A DNA stretch of 64,000 bases from Kingella_B sp963529665 (GCA_963529665.1 CAUSAG010000010.1:1-64000), one strand, 5' to 3'. Positions 52,725 through 61,208 are shown, counted from the stretch's first letter. Notes: generated from the letters alone by a model not told the origin. Translations and numbers: made by a program.

Positions 52725-52749
52725 AAACATTCGTAATTTACGAATGTTT
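52725..52749. promoter_or_regulatory. Perfect 25-bp palindrome, unknown operator
   Basis: AAACATTCGTAA (52725-52736), a central T and TTACGAATGTTT (52738-52749) form a perfect 12-1-12 inverted repeat 4 bases upstream of the FNR-like box. It is AT-rich, has no T run, and is likelier an operator than a terminator. I cannot name its regulator. Confidence 0.65.
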
Positions 52750-52753
52750 AAAT

Positions 52754-52793
52754 TTGATGTGCGTCAATTTTTGTAACCGCGATTAGGCATAAA
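52754..52793 (+). promoter_or_regulatory. Candidate FNR-dependent promoter of nrdG-nrdD
   Basis: TTGATGTGCGTCAA (52754-52767) matches the FNR consensus TTGATnnnnATCAA at 9 of 10 positions. CATAAA at 52788-52793 is placed as a -10, giving the class II spacing in which FNR replaces the -35. This fits anaerobic induction of a class III ribonucleotide reductase. Confidence 0.65.
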
Positions 52794-52865
52794 CTTCGTT
52801 CCGTTTTCACCCTAAATCCAATGGCTTTTAGGGCAATTTTTTACCTTGTCCTATTGTTTATTTTT

Positions 52866-53378
52866 ATGAATGCAATTTGGTTTCACTATAAAAATGCGCC
52901 GTCTGCGCTGCCGCCGCTGCGCTTTACGCGCGAAGAAATTGTGTGGCAGGAAGTGCCTAATGAAGTGTCGCTGGCGTTTTTGCTTTCAGGCTGCCCTTTG
53001 CGTTGCGTGGGCTGCCATAGCGCGGATTCGTGGAAAGCGGGCTTGGGCGAAGCGTTGTCGGTGGCGTATTTGCGCGAGCGGCTGCGGCGGTATAGCGGTT
53101 TGCTAACGTGTGTGCTGTTTTTGGGCGGCGAATGGCAGCCTGAAAATCTGTTGGCTTTGCTGCGGGTGGCGCGTGATGAGTTTGGCTTGAAAACGTGTTT
53201 ATACACGGGCTTGGAGCGCGATGAAGTGCCGCCGATGTTGTTGCCCGAATTGTCGTTTTTGAAAACGGGGCGATGGCTGCCCGAGCGCGGCGGGCTGGAT
53301 AATCCGAACACCAATCAGCGTTTTGTGGATGTGGAAACGGGGGCGGATTTAACGTCTTCGTTTTGGCGGCGGCAATAG
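52866..53378 (+). CDS. nrdG: Anaerobic ribonucleotide reductase activating protein
   Basis: A radical SAM enzyme of 170 residues from ATG 52866 (185 from ATG 52821). The SAM cluster motif CPLRCVGC is CxxxCxxC (C43, C47, C50), in LLSGCPLRCVGCHSADSWKA; FLGGEWQPENLLALL and TGRWLPERGGLDNPNTNQRF follow. It generates the glycyl radical on NrdD. The first part upstream of LRFTREEIVWQEVPNEVSLA is unusual and hydrophobic, so the start is uncertain. nrdG precedes nrdD here. Confidence 0.88.
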   Translation: MNAIWFHYKNAPSALPPLRFTREEIVWQEVPNEVSLAFLLSGCPLRCVGCHSADSWKAGLGEALSVAYLRERLRRYSGLLTCVLFLGGEWQPENLLALLRVARDEFGLKTCLYTGLERDEVPPMLLPELSFLKTGRWLPERGGLDNPNTNQRFVDVETGADLTSSFWRRQ

Positions 53379-53642
53379 GCATGGGCTGCGTTGGGCGGTG
53401 TTTTCAGGCTGCCTTAACGGGATGATTGCAGCGGCGCGAAATGCGGCATGAGGCAGCCTGAAAACGGGTGCGCGGAAAAACACACAGCACAACAGATCGC
53501 TCTCAATAACGTTTTCAGGCTGCCTCAATCGGGTAAACAAGCCCGCCATACCATCACAACAAAAACAGTTTTCCCTGCTGCGGTTCTTTTCAGGCTGCCT
53601 GAAACGTGCTGCGGTGTTTTTTCAACCACTCACTCACTCATT
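53379..53642. other. nrdG-nrdD spacer with several DUS
   Basis: About 260 bases holding DUS at about 53401, 53453, 53512 and 53587, the last a two-dialect palindrome. No gene supported. Confidence 0.5.
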
Positions 53643-53652
53643 GGAGAACATC

Positions 53653-53709
53653 ATGCTTCGGCTGTATCCCGAACAAATCCAATCCAAACTCAGCTTTATC
53701 CAACACTAA
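53653..53709 (+). other. Cut-off original start of nrdD
   Basis: ATG 53653 follows a good ribosome-binding site (TTGGAGAACATC) and encodes MLRLYPEQIQSKLSFIQH, then TAA at 53707. This is in frame with, and directly adjoins, the ATG of the nrdD body. The 18 residues look like the natural N-terminus of this NrdD subtype. Confidence 0.75.
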
Positions 53710-55434
53710 ATGGCGGCGCACAACGCGGCGGACGGCTCAACCATGGATGCCAACGCCAACGTTACCCATAAAAACATCGCCACGCTGGAAAGCGAGTTGC
53801 TCAAAGACGTTTTCGTGCAAATTAACCGCGCCCAAGTGTCGCGCAAAATTGGCGAATTATTTGGCGACGATTTGGCGCGCGAATATGTGCGCCAAATTGA
53901 AGCGCACGAAATTTATGTGCACGATGAAACCAGCCTGAAACCGTATTGCGTGTCGGTTACCATGTATCCGTTTTTGCGCGATGGGCTCACCAAATTGGGC
54001 GGCGAATCGCGTGCGCCGCAGCATTTGGCATCGTTTTGCGGCTCGTTTATCAATTTTGTGTTTGCCATCAGCGCCCAGTTTGCCGGCGCGGTGGCAACGG
54101 TGGAATTTTTGACTTATTTTGACTATTTCGCGCGCAAAGATTTTGGCGACGATTATCTCAACACCCACCGCAGCGAAATTGAAAACGCCTTGCAGCAAGT
54201 GGTGTACAGCATCAATCAGCCCGCCGCCGCGCGCGGCTATCAAAGCGTGTTTTGGAATATTTCGTTGTATGACCGCTATTATTTTGACGCGATGTTTGGC
54301 GATTTTGTGTTCCCCGATCTTACCAAGCCCGTGTGGGCGAGCGTGTCGCGCTTGCAAAAATTTTTCCTAAATTGGTTCAACCAAGAGCGCAACAAAGCGG
54401 TGCTCACCTTCCCCGTGGTAACCGCCGCCATGCTCACCGACCACGGCAAATGCAAAGACGGCGAATTTGCCGACACGCTGGCGCACAAATTAAGCGTAGG
54501 CAATTCGTTTTTTGTGTACCAATCCGACAACCCCGATTCGCTCGCGTCTTGCTGCCGACTGCGTAATCAAATTGAAGACCGCACGTTTTCCTACTCGCTG
54601 GGCGCGGGTGGCGTGGCAACGGGGTCAATTAACGTGATTACCATCAACATGAACCGCTTGGTGCAAGATGGGCGCGACCTTGCCGCCGAAGTGGACAAAA
54701 TCCACCGCTATCAATACGCCTATCGCAAGCTGATGGAAGAATATCAAGCCGCAGGGCTGCTGCCTGTGTATGACGCGGGCTTTATCTCGCTGGACAAGCA
54801 ATTTTTAACCATCGGCATCAACGGCATGGTGGAAGCCGCCGAAAGCCAAGGCATTCAGGCTGCCTACACGCCCGAATATGTGGATTTTGTGCAATCTCGG
54901 CTCAAAATTATTTTTGAAGCCAACAAAGTCGCCAGCGCAAAATATGGCGTGAAATTCAACACCGAATTTGTGCCCGCCGAAAACTTGGGCGTGAAAAACG
55001 CCAAATGGGATAAGGCAGACGGCTATTTTGTGCCGCGCGATTGCTACAACTCTTATTTCTATGTGGTGGAAGACGACAAAACCAACGCGCTAGACAAATT
55101 CTTGCTACACGGGCGCGAGTTAATAGACTGGCTGGACGGCGGCTCGGCGTTGCATTTGAATTTGGACGAAGCCTTGCCGCAATCGGGCTTTCGCGCCTTG
55201 CTGGACATCGCCGCCAAAACAGGCTGCAATTATTTCTGCACCAATGTGAAAATCACCATTTGCAACGAGTGCGAACACATAGACAAACGCACGTTGAACG
55301 CGTGCAGCGCGTGCGGCTCGCCCAATATTGACTACGGCACGCGCGTGATTGGCTACTTGAAGCGCGTGTCCGCGTTCAGCCACGGGCGGCGCAAAGAACA
55401 CGCCCTGCGGCATTATCATCGCGAAGCGGCGTGA
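53710..55434 (+). CDS. nrdD: Anaerobic ribonucleoside-triphosphate reductase, N-terminus cut by TAA
   Basis: A 574-residue class III reductase without an ATP-cone. It starts MAAHNAADGSTMDANANVTH. Catalytic features are intact: SASCCRLR-type cysteines (SLASCCRLRNQ), the zinc cysteines C518/C521/C532/C535 (ICNECEH and NACSACGS) and the glycyl radical site RVIGY (G548). Codon 19 of the longer frame is TAA where a tyrosine (FIQHYMAAHN) would be expected. Translation may restart at the ATG that follows the stop directly. Resembles the short Bdellovibrio-type NrdD. Confidence 0.9.
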   Translation: MAAHNAADGSTMDANANVTHKNIATLESELLKDVFVQINRAQVSRKIGELFGDDLAREYVRQIEAHEIYVHDETSLKPYCVSVTMYPFLRDGLTKLGGESRAPQHLASFCGSFINFVFAISAQFAGAVATVEFLTYFDYFARKDFGDDYLNTHRSEIENALQQVVYSINQPAAARGYQSVFWNISLYDRYYFDAMFGDFVFPDLTKPVWASVSRLQKFFLNWFNQERNKAVLTFPVVTAAMLTDHGKCKDGEFADTLAHKLSVGNSFFVYQSDNPDSLASCCRLRNQIEDRTFSYSLGAGGVATGSINVITINMNRLVQDGRDLAAEVDKIHRYQYAYRKLMEEYQAAGLLPVYDAGFISLDKQFLTIGINGMVEAAESQGIQAAYTPEYVDFVQSRLKIIFEANKVASAKYGVKFNTEFVPAENLGVKNAKWDKADGYFVPRDCYNSYFYVVEDDKTNALDKFLLHGRELIDWLDGGSALHLNLDEALPQSGFRALLDIAAKTGCNYFCTNVKITICNECEHIDKRTLNACSACGSPNIDYGTRVIGYLKRVSAFSHGRRKEHALRHYHREAA

Positions 55435-55448
55435 TTTGAGAAACACAA

Positions 55449-55490
55449 CAGGCAGCCTGAAAACGGATAAAAGCGGTTTCAGGCTGCTTT
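55449..55490. terminator. Inverted DUS pair after nrdD
   Basis: AGGCAGCCTGAAAACG and GTTTCAGGCTGCTTTT lie 15 bases past the nrdD stop. Confidence 0.65.
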
Positions 55491-55630
55491 TGGTGTTTTC
55501 AGGCTGTCTCAAATCATCCCAACAAAAAGCTGTTGGCAACCAAGCTAACAGCCCTTTTTGTTTACAAATACCGCAGCCTGAAAACCGCAAACCCAGTAAA
55601 ATCACCCCCTTTTTCGCACGCACCACAGCC

Positions 55631-56296
55631 ATGCCCACCATCACCCTGTTCACCCTATTTCTACTTGGCTTCTTCGGCGGCACGCATTGCATCGCTATGT
55701 GCGGTGGCTTATCCACCGCCTTCGCCCTGCAACTGCCCCCACACATCAAACGCCATTGGCTCATCATCCTGATGAACCTCGGCAGGCTCACCAGCTACGC
55801 CCTTATCGGCACGCTTATGGGCGGATTATCCCAGCTAGGCAGCACCCTCACGCACACCCATACCCTGCAACTCATTCTCGCCGCGCTCGCCAATCTGCTG
55901 CTGCTGTTCACAGGGCTTTATCTTGCCAACATCCTTGCATGGGCAGCCAAAATTGAACATCTCGGCCGCCCCATCTGGCAACGGCTCAACCCCTTGCTCA
56001 ACAAACTGCTTCCCATCCAAACCATCCCTGCCTGCTTTGGCGCAGGTATGCTTTGGGGCTGGCTGCCATGCGGCTTGGTTTACAACGCCTCGCTCTACGC
56101 GCTGGGCAGCAATTCTGCGTTGTGGGGTGGCTTATATTTACTCGCCTTCGGGCTGGGCACCTTGCCCAATCTTATCGCCGCAGGCTTATTTGCCAGCCAA
56201 CTGCGCGCGCTGCTGCAAAAAAAAGGGCTGCGTCTGAGCGCAGGATTGCTGGTGAGCAGCTGGGCGATTGTTCAGCTCGTTCGCGTTGTTATCTAA
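55631..56296 (+). CDS. Sulfite exporter TauE/SafE-type membrane protein
   Basis: A 221-residue protein with six helices. FLLGFFGGTHCIAMCGGLST at the N-terminus is the hallmark of the subgroup often found in ccoGHIS cytochrome cbb3 oxidase clusters; GMLWGWLPCGLVYNASLYAL is the repeated half. The THC and MC cysteines suggest metal or thiol handling. ATG 55631 is chosen because the upstream frame is only DUS-derived. Its location after nrdGD hints at low-oxygen physiology, but the link is inference. Confidence 0.87.
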   Translation: MPTITLFTLFLLGFFGGTHCIAMCGGLSTAFALQLPPHIKRHWLIILMNLGRLTSYALIGTLMGGLSQLGSTLTHTHTLQLILAALANLLLLFTGLYLANILAWAAKIEHLGRPIWQRLNPLLNKLLPIQTIPACFGAGMLWGWLPCGLVYNASLYALGSNSALWGGLYLLAFGLGTLPNLIAAGLFASQLRALLQKKGLRLSAGLLVSSWAIVQLVRVVI

Positions 56297-56299
56297 TTT

Positions 56300-56344
56300 C
56301 AGGCAGCCTGAAAACGCAGCATCCCATATCTTTTCAGGCTGCCT
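56300..56344. terminator. Inverted DUS pair after TauE/SafE gene
   Basis: CAGGCAGCCTGAAAACG and TTTTCAGGCTGCCTT directly follow the stop. The left arm is a two-dialect palindrome. Confidence 0.6.
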
Positions 56345-56375
56345 TTGCTTGTTCACAAAAGGCAGCCTGAAAATA

Positions 56376-56415
56376 AAAACCACCCGCTAAAAAATAGCAG
56401 GTGGTTTTCTTTTTT
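56376..56415. terminator. Terminator downstream of bfrB
   Basis: AAAACCACCCGCTA pairs with TAGCAGGTGGTTTT (one mismatch), followed by CTTTTTTT on the plus strand and a run of T (AAAA on plus) on the minus strand. It can act in both directions between the convergent genes. Confidence 0.82.
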
Positions 56416-56450
56416 TTACTCGGATTACCAGAGCTTGGTAGTGGTTTGTT

Positions 56451-56927
56451 TTAATCGTCCTCTTGCGCCCCGAGTTGCAGGTAGTTTTCAATGCCCAAAT
56501 CCGCAATCAACTCCTGCTGAGTTTCCAACCAATCAATGCGTTCCTCGTTTTCAAACTTCTGTTCTTCCAACAAATCACGCGAAACATAATCTTGCCGCTC
56601 CTCGCAAACCGCAATCGCAGCAACGAGCGCATCATGTTTTTCATATTCTTTTTTCAAATCGCAATCAATGATTTCCGCAGGCGATTCCCCAATCAGCAAT
56701 TTGCCCAGCTCTTGCAAATTGGGCAAGCCTTCAAGCAGCAACACGCGCTCGATAATCGCATCCGCCGATTTCATCTCTTTAATCGAGCGTTTATAGAAAT
56801 TGCAGCCCAATTCCTCCAAACCCCAATTTTTTAAAATGCGCGCGTGCAGAAAATATTGGTTAATGGTAACCAGCAGCAAGCCCAAATTCTTGTTCAGCTG
56901 TTGGATAACTTGACGGTCTCCTTGCAT
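56451..56927 (-). CDS. bfrB: Bacterioferritin B, haem-binding type
   Basis: A 158-residue ferritin-like protein from ATG 56927 (AAGGATTGGGCG upstream). Haem ligand M52 is present (KRSIKEMKS), but ferroxidase residues E18 and H54 are replaced by L18 and S54. It is therefore predicted to bind haem but not to oxidise iron alone. It is 10 bases after bfrA; in Neisseria gonorrhoeae the two subunits form a mixed shell, and the same is likely here. Confidence 0.93.
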   Translation of the reverse strand: MQGDRQVIQQLNKNLGLLLVTINQYFLHARILKNWGLEELGCNFYKRSIKEMKSADAIIERVLLLEGLPNLQELGKLLIGESPAEIIDCDLKKEYEKHDALVAAIAVCEERQDYVSRDLLEEQKFENEERIDWLETQQELIADLGIENYLQLGAQEDD

Positions 56928-56937
56928 CGCCCAATCC

Positions 56938-57402
56938 TTACACTTGGCTTTGCAAGTAGTTTTGTTCACCCATCATGCCAATCAAGCGAAGCTGTTGTTC
57001 CAACCAATGCGCGTGGTCTTCTTCAGTATCTTTCAACTGCGCTACCATCAATTCGCGGGTAACATAATCTTGTTTTTCTTCGCACAATTTCACGCCTTTT
57101 TTCAACGCCGCGCGAACGTGCAATTCAGTTGCCAAATCCGCTTCCAAGCATTCTTTTACTGTTGTGCCAATGTTCAAGCCTTCGGGTGTCATTTTAGGCG
57201 TGCCACCCAGCATCAAAATGCGGCGGATAAAATCTTCTGCGTGTTGCGTTTCTTCTTCCATCTCGTGGTTCAAACGCTCAAACAATTTGTTGTAACCCCA
57301 TTCGGCATACATACGAGAATGAATGAAATATTGATCGCGCGCAGCCAATTCGCCTGCTAACAATTCGTTCATATAAGCAATTACTTCTTTATCGCCTTGC
57401 AT
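56938..57402 (-). CDS. bfrA: Bacterioferritin A, ferroxidase type
   Basis: A 154-residue ferritin with the di-iron ligands E18 (AGELAARDQY), E51 and H54 (MEEETQHAEDF) and the later E-x-x-H in DTEEDHAHW. Position 52 is threonine, so the haem methionine is missing, complementary to BfrB. Stores iron as a mineral core. A TACAAT -10 candidate on the minus strand lies at 57487-57482; the upstream 57510-57560 is very AT-rich. Confidence 0.95.
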   Translation of the reverse strand: MQGDKEVIAYMNELLAGELAARDQYFIHSRMYAEWGYNKLFERLNHEMEEETQHAEDFIRRILMLGGTPKMTPEGLNIGTTVKECLEADLATELHVRAALKKGVKLCEEKQDYVTRELMVAQLKDTEEDHAHWLEQQLRLIGMMGEQNYLQSQV

Positions 57403-57806
57403 TTAGTTTTCCTTAGAGTGAGTGGTTCGGTGTGAATAAAAAAACGAAAGAAATACAATCTCCCGTCTCAACGCGGAGCGCATTGTAGCAGCGTTTCCAT
57501 AAAAATAAAATTTTATTTTAAAATACAAATAATTATCAAAGAATATCAGGCGCAAAAATCAAGATGATAAGCATTTTTATCCCGCAAAATTCATAGCAAC
57601 ATCAAATAACTAATTTGAAAATGATTGCCGATTGTTATTAACCCTCCATTTTTGCCTGCTAAATATTTACGTTTATTTACAAAAACAGCTTTCAGGCTGC
57701 CTGAATATGTGTTTTAATTTTGCCCAGGCTTGGAAATAGGCTAAAATCATGCGTCGTTGCACACGTTGCAACGTTTTTCAATTTTTCACAACATAAGGTG
57801 AATATC
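57403..57806. promoter_or_regulatory. Divergent promoter region bfrA/dapA
   Basis: An AT-rich 400-bp region. For dapA I see TTGCCC (57720-57725), 16 bases, TAAAAT (57742-57747). For bfrA a minus-strand TACAAT lies at 57482-57487. Stretches near 57527-57545 resemble a Fur box only weakly (11 of 19 by eye). One two-dialect DUS is at about 57691. Confidence 0.5.
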
Positions 57807-58682
57807 ATGCTAACAGGAAGCATTGTTGCACTCATTACCCCCATGCACGCCGATGGCAGCGTGAATTACGAACAATTGCAAGCTCTGGTTGAATGGCATA
57901 TCGCCAACGGCACAGACGCTATTGTCGCAGTCGGCACAACAGGCGAATCTGCCACGCTTGCCGTTGATGAGCATTTGAAAGTAGTTGAAACCGTAATCAA
58001 AACCGCCAACAAGCGCATTCCTATCATCGCAGGCACGGGCGCGAACAATACTCGCGAAGCAATTGAGCTATCCAAAGCAGCAGAAAAACTGGGCGCAGAT
58101 TACACTTTGTCCGTTGTTCCTTATTACAACAAACCTTCGCAAGAAGGTATTTATCAACATTTCAAAGCCATTGCCGAAGCAACCACCATTCCTATGATTA
58201 TCTACAACGTGCCAGGTCGCACCGTTGTGGATATGAGCAATGAAACCATCGTGCGCTTGGCGCAATTTTCCAATATCGTGGGCGTGAAAGAAGCCAGCGG
58301 TAATATTGGGCGCGTGGTTTCTTTGATTAATAGCGTGCCAGAAGGTTTTGCCGTTTATTCTGGCGATGATCCAACTGGCATGGCAAATATGCTTTGCGGT
58401 GGCAAAGGCGTGATTAACGTGGCGGGCAATGTTGCGCCTAAATTGTTCTCGCAAATGTGCCACAGCGCATTGGATGGCAATCTTGCCCAAGCCCGCGCGC
58501 TTAATAAACAGCTTGTTCCTTTGTATGACGTGATGTTCTGCGAGCCTAGCCCCGCAGCGCCTAAATGGGCAGCATCGCAATTGGGCGTGTGCGCTGAACA
58601 CGTTCGTTTACCTATCTTGCCATTGAGTTCAGCTGCGCAAGAAAAAGTTCAGGCTGCCTTAAAAGCAACCAACTTGATTTGA
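57807..58682 (+). CDS. dapA: 4-hydroxy-tetrahydrodipicolinate synthase
   Basis: A 291-residue class I aldolase-type enzyme. Schiff-base lysine K161 (GVKEASGN), Y133 (IIYNVPGRT), T44-T45 (VGTTGESAT) and VVPYYNKPSQEG are conserved. It condenses pyruvate and aspartate semialdehyde, the first committed lysine/DAP step. ATG 57807 follows AAGGTGAATATC. bamC follows at 18 bases, the same pairing as in E. coli. Confidence 0.97.
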   Translation: MLTGSIVALITPMHADGSVNYEQLQALVEWHIANGTDAIVAVGTTGESATLAVDEHLKVVETVIKTANKRIPIIAGTGANNTREAIELSKAAEKLGADYTLSVVPYYNKPSQEGIYQHFKAIAEATTIPMIIYNVPGRTVVDMSNETIVRLAQFSNIVGVKEASGNIGRVVSLINSVPEGFAVYSGDDPTGMANMLCGGKGVINVAGNVAPKLFSQMCHSALDGNLAQARALNKQLVPLYDVMFCEPSPAAPKWAASQLGVCAEHVRLPILPLSSAAQEKVQAALKATNLI

Positions 58683-58700
58683 TTTTTCTGGAAGGTGTAC

Positions 58701-59837
58701 ATGAACCACATCAAACCCCTTGTTTTAGTCCTAGCCACTATTAGCCTTGCCGCTTGTTCGGGTAGCAAGAAAGAAGCGCCAAAGCTGGATTACCAATCTG
58801 AAAACAATAAAATTGTGAGTTTGGAAGTTCCGCCCGATTTAAATGACCCGCGTAATGGTGATTTATATACGCTACCCAAAGGCACGACTGCTAGCCCCAA
58901 TGCGTTGAAGGAAACTCAATCGCAAGGCAGAAAAAGAGTCTTGACCCAAGTAAAAGACGCGCACATTGAGCGCCAAGGTAATCAACGTTGGCTGGTGGTG
59001 AAAAACAAATCTGCTGCTGAAATGTGGCCTTTGCTGCGCGCGTTCTGGCAGGAAGCGGGTTTCACCATTTATTCTGAAGAGCCACAAGCAGGCTTGATGG
59101 AAACCGAATGGGCGGAAAACCGTGCCAAATTGCCAAATCAAGGCTTGCGCAAATTGTTTGACAAAGTGGGCATGGGTGGCGTGTACACCACCAGCGAGCG
59201 CGATAAATTCTTGATTCGCATAGAGCGCAACAGCCGCACAGGCGATTTGGATATTTTCTTTACGCACAAAGGCTTGGAAGAAGTTTACAACAGCAAAAAA
59301 GAAGAAAGCACCATTTGGCAGCCGCGTGCTAATGACCCAAGTTTGGAAGCCGCGTTCTTATCGCGCTTTATGCAATATTTGGGCGTAGATGAAGCGGTTG
59401 CAACACAGCAAACAGCGGTTCGCTCAGACCAAGCGCAGGGCACGGAGTTTGCGAAGTTGGAGCAAAACAGCGTTATCGTGTATGGCGGGGCAGAGCGCAA
59501 TGTGAACCGCATTGCTTCTGCGCTTGACCGCATCGGCTTAACGGTTCAGCAGTTTGTGAGCGAGCGCGGTATGTTTATCGTGCGTCCCGCGCCAACACAA
59601 AGCGAAGCGTTGGCACAGGCGGCAGCAGATAATCGCAAACCTGGTTTGTTGGGTCGCTGGTTTAAGAGCAAAAAAGTGGCACAGCCAACTACCACGAATC
59701 AACCTGCGCAGTTATATGTGGGCTTGGTGCAAGAGACTAATGGGCAGCGTGTTGTGTTGCTAGACCAAACGGGGCAACCGTTGAATGATGCGCGTGCGAA
59801 TAAATGGTTGCGCGATTTGTATAACGAGTTGAAGTAA
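58701..59837 (+). CDS. bamC: Outer membrane protein assembly factor BamC
   Basis: A 378-residue lipoprotein (lipobox LAAC, C19 from ATG 58701) with the unstructured BamD-binding N-terminus (DYQSENNKIVSLEVPPDLND) and two helix-grip domains (WLVVKNKSAAEMWPLLRAFW and VIVYGGAERNVNRIASALDR). ATG 58701 is favoured by GGAAGGTGTAC; a GTG lies two codons earlier. Works with BamD, encoded at 14.4 kb. Confidence 0.93.
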   Translation: MNHIKPLVLVLATISLAACSGSKKEAPKLDYQSENNKIVSLEVPPDLNDPRNGDLYTLPKGTTASPNALKETQSQGRKRVLTQVKDAHIERQGNQRWLVVKNKSAAEMWPLLRAFWQEAGFTIYSEEPQAGLMETEWAENRAKLPNQGLRKLFDKVGMGGVYTTSERDKFLIRIERNSRTGDLDIFFTHKGLEEVYNSKKEESTIWQPRANDPSLEAAFLSRFMQYLGVDEAVATQQTAVRSDQAQGTEFAKLEQNSVIVYGGAERNVNRIASALDRIGLTVQQFVSERGMFIVRPAPTQSEALAQAAADNRKPGLLGRWFKSKKVAQPTTTNQPAQLYVGLVQETNGQRVVLLDQTGQPLNDARANKWLRDLYNELK

Positions 59838-59856
59838 ACCGTTGGCGTGAATAATA

Positions 59857-59884
59857 GAAGGCAGCTTTTCAGGCTGCCTTTTTT
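59857..59884 (+). terminator. Compact DUS-type terminator after bamC
   Basis: AAGGCAGC, loop TTTTCAG, GCTGCCTT, then TTTT. A tight hairpin with a T tail 20 bases past the bamC stop, also containing one DUS on the minus strand. Confidence 0.8.
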
Positions 59885-59900
59885 GTATTTGGGGCAGCCT

Positions 59901-61133
59901 GAAACCTTTGCAAAACTCCCAAGAACCCTTTAAATTCCCCCATCTCCCCCCATCTCCCATGACCAGCTTCTTCTACCAAACCGCCCAAAGTCTCATCAAC
60001 CAATACCCCGACCGTTTTCCCCTACTTAAAATTACCCACCTACTAGACTGGCAAACCATAGAAGCCAAACTACAAAGCAAAAAAAATCATCCCCTCACCG
60101 CCAACAACGGCAGACCCGCCTATCCCACACTACCCATGTTCCGAGCCATACTACTTGGACAATGGCACAACCTATCCGACCCAGAGCTAAAACGCAGTTT
60201 AATTATCCGTTTAGATTTCGTCCTATTCTGCCAATTTCCAGACGAAACCCATCTACCCGACCACAGCACACTCAATCGCTTTCGCAACTGGTTGATGAAA
60301 GACCAACTGCTAGACAAACTGTTTGATGAAATCAACCAACAACTCGCCCGCAACCAACTCAAAGTAGAAAAAGCCCAAACCACCATTGTAGATGCCAGCA
60401 TCATCCAAACAGCAGCAAGTAAAACCAAAAAAGCAATTGAAATAACAGCAGACAACCAAATCCATACCACCCCGCCCAGCAAAGATACCGATGCCAAATG
60501 AACCATTAAAAGCAAACATTGGCATTTGGGCTATAAGCTACATATACGCACCGATGCAGAAGGCTTTATAGAAGAAGCTCATGTTACTGCTGCCAATGCA
60601 GCCGATGTTAATAATCTAGAACCCGTATTAAGCAAAGTGCCAACAGGGACAAAAGTCTATGCCGATAAAGGTTACGATAGCGATTACAACCGCCAGCTAT
60701 TGGAACAAAAACAATTAGCCGATGGTATTATGCGACGAGCACGTAAAAACCGACCATTAAGCTCCAGCCATATTGAACGCAATAAACAGTTATCCAAAAC
60801 CCGTTACCGAGTAGAACAGAGTTTTGCGATTTTGCATCGGATATTTAAATGCAAACGGGCGAGTTACTTTGGATTAGCCAAGGTAAAAGGACAGATGTTG
60901 TTGAAGGTGATTTGTTTGAATTTGCTTAAAGCGGCAAACAAGTTGAGGACAGATGCGCCTATTGTTGGGGTGGGGGTGTGAGATGTGGCTTGAAAGGGGG
61001 GAAATAGCTTGCTTATGGGGAAGTTTAAGGGGATTCTTGGGTACATAGATGATGAGATTATGATGTGGGAATGGTTGAATTGGTGGTGAATTCAATTCTT
61101 GGGGGTGTTGGGGTGGGGTTTTGCAAAGGTTTC
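59901..61133 (+). mobile_element. IS5-family insertion sequence
   Basis: An element of about 1233 bp with terminal inverted repeats GAAACCTTTGCAAAACTCC (left) and, inverted, GAAACCTTTGCAAAACCCC (right). These resemble the GAGACCTTTGCAAAA ends of neisserial IS5-group elements such as IS1106. It carries one transposase gene with a nonsense codon. The left end coincides with a DUS word (GGCAGCCTGAAA). Confidence 0.85.
59959..60981 (+). pseudogene. IS5-family transposase with in-frame TGA
   Basis: The frame from ATG 59959 (MTSFFYQTAQSLINQYPDRF) is read to TGA at 60499, then continues unchanged (TIKSKHWHLGYKLHIRTDAE) to TGA at 60981; a full product would be 340 residues. The DDE residues lie in TTIVDASII, VYADKGYDS and YRVEQSFAILHRIF. 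The TGA stands where a tryptophan (DAKWTIKSKHWH) is expected, so TGG to TGA is likely. The copy is presumably inactive unless read through. Confidence 0.85.
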
Positions 61134-61188
61134 AGGCTGAAACCTTTGCAAAACCCACAATCAAACAAGAAATAGTAAATTTTCCGTC

Positions 61189-61208
61189 ATTCCCGCACAG
61201 GCGGGAAT
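61189..61208. repeat. dRS3-type repeat
   Basis: ATTCCCGCACAGGCGGGAAT fits the neisserial dRS3 pattern ATTCCCnnnnnnnnGGGAAT exactly. It is flanked by an outer inverted repeat, ATCAAACAAG and CTTGTTTGAT. Confidence 0.85.

Noticed and set aside
53606..53938. 110-codon frame across the nrdD start
   Set aside because: It is out of frame with the clear NrdD homology and has low-complexity Arg/Pro composition.
57527..57545. Fur box upstream of bfrA
   Set aside because: Only about 11 of 19 positions match in a very AT-rich region, which is not above expectation.
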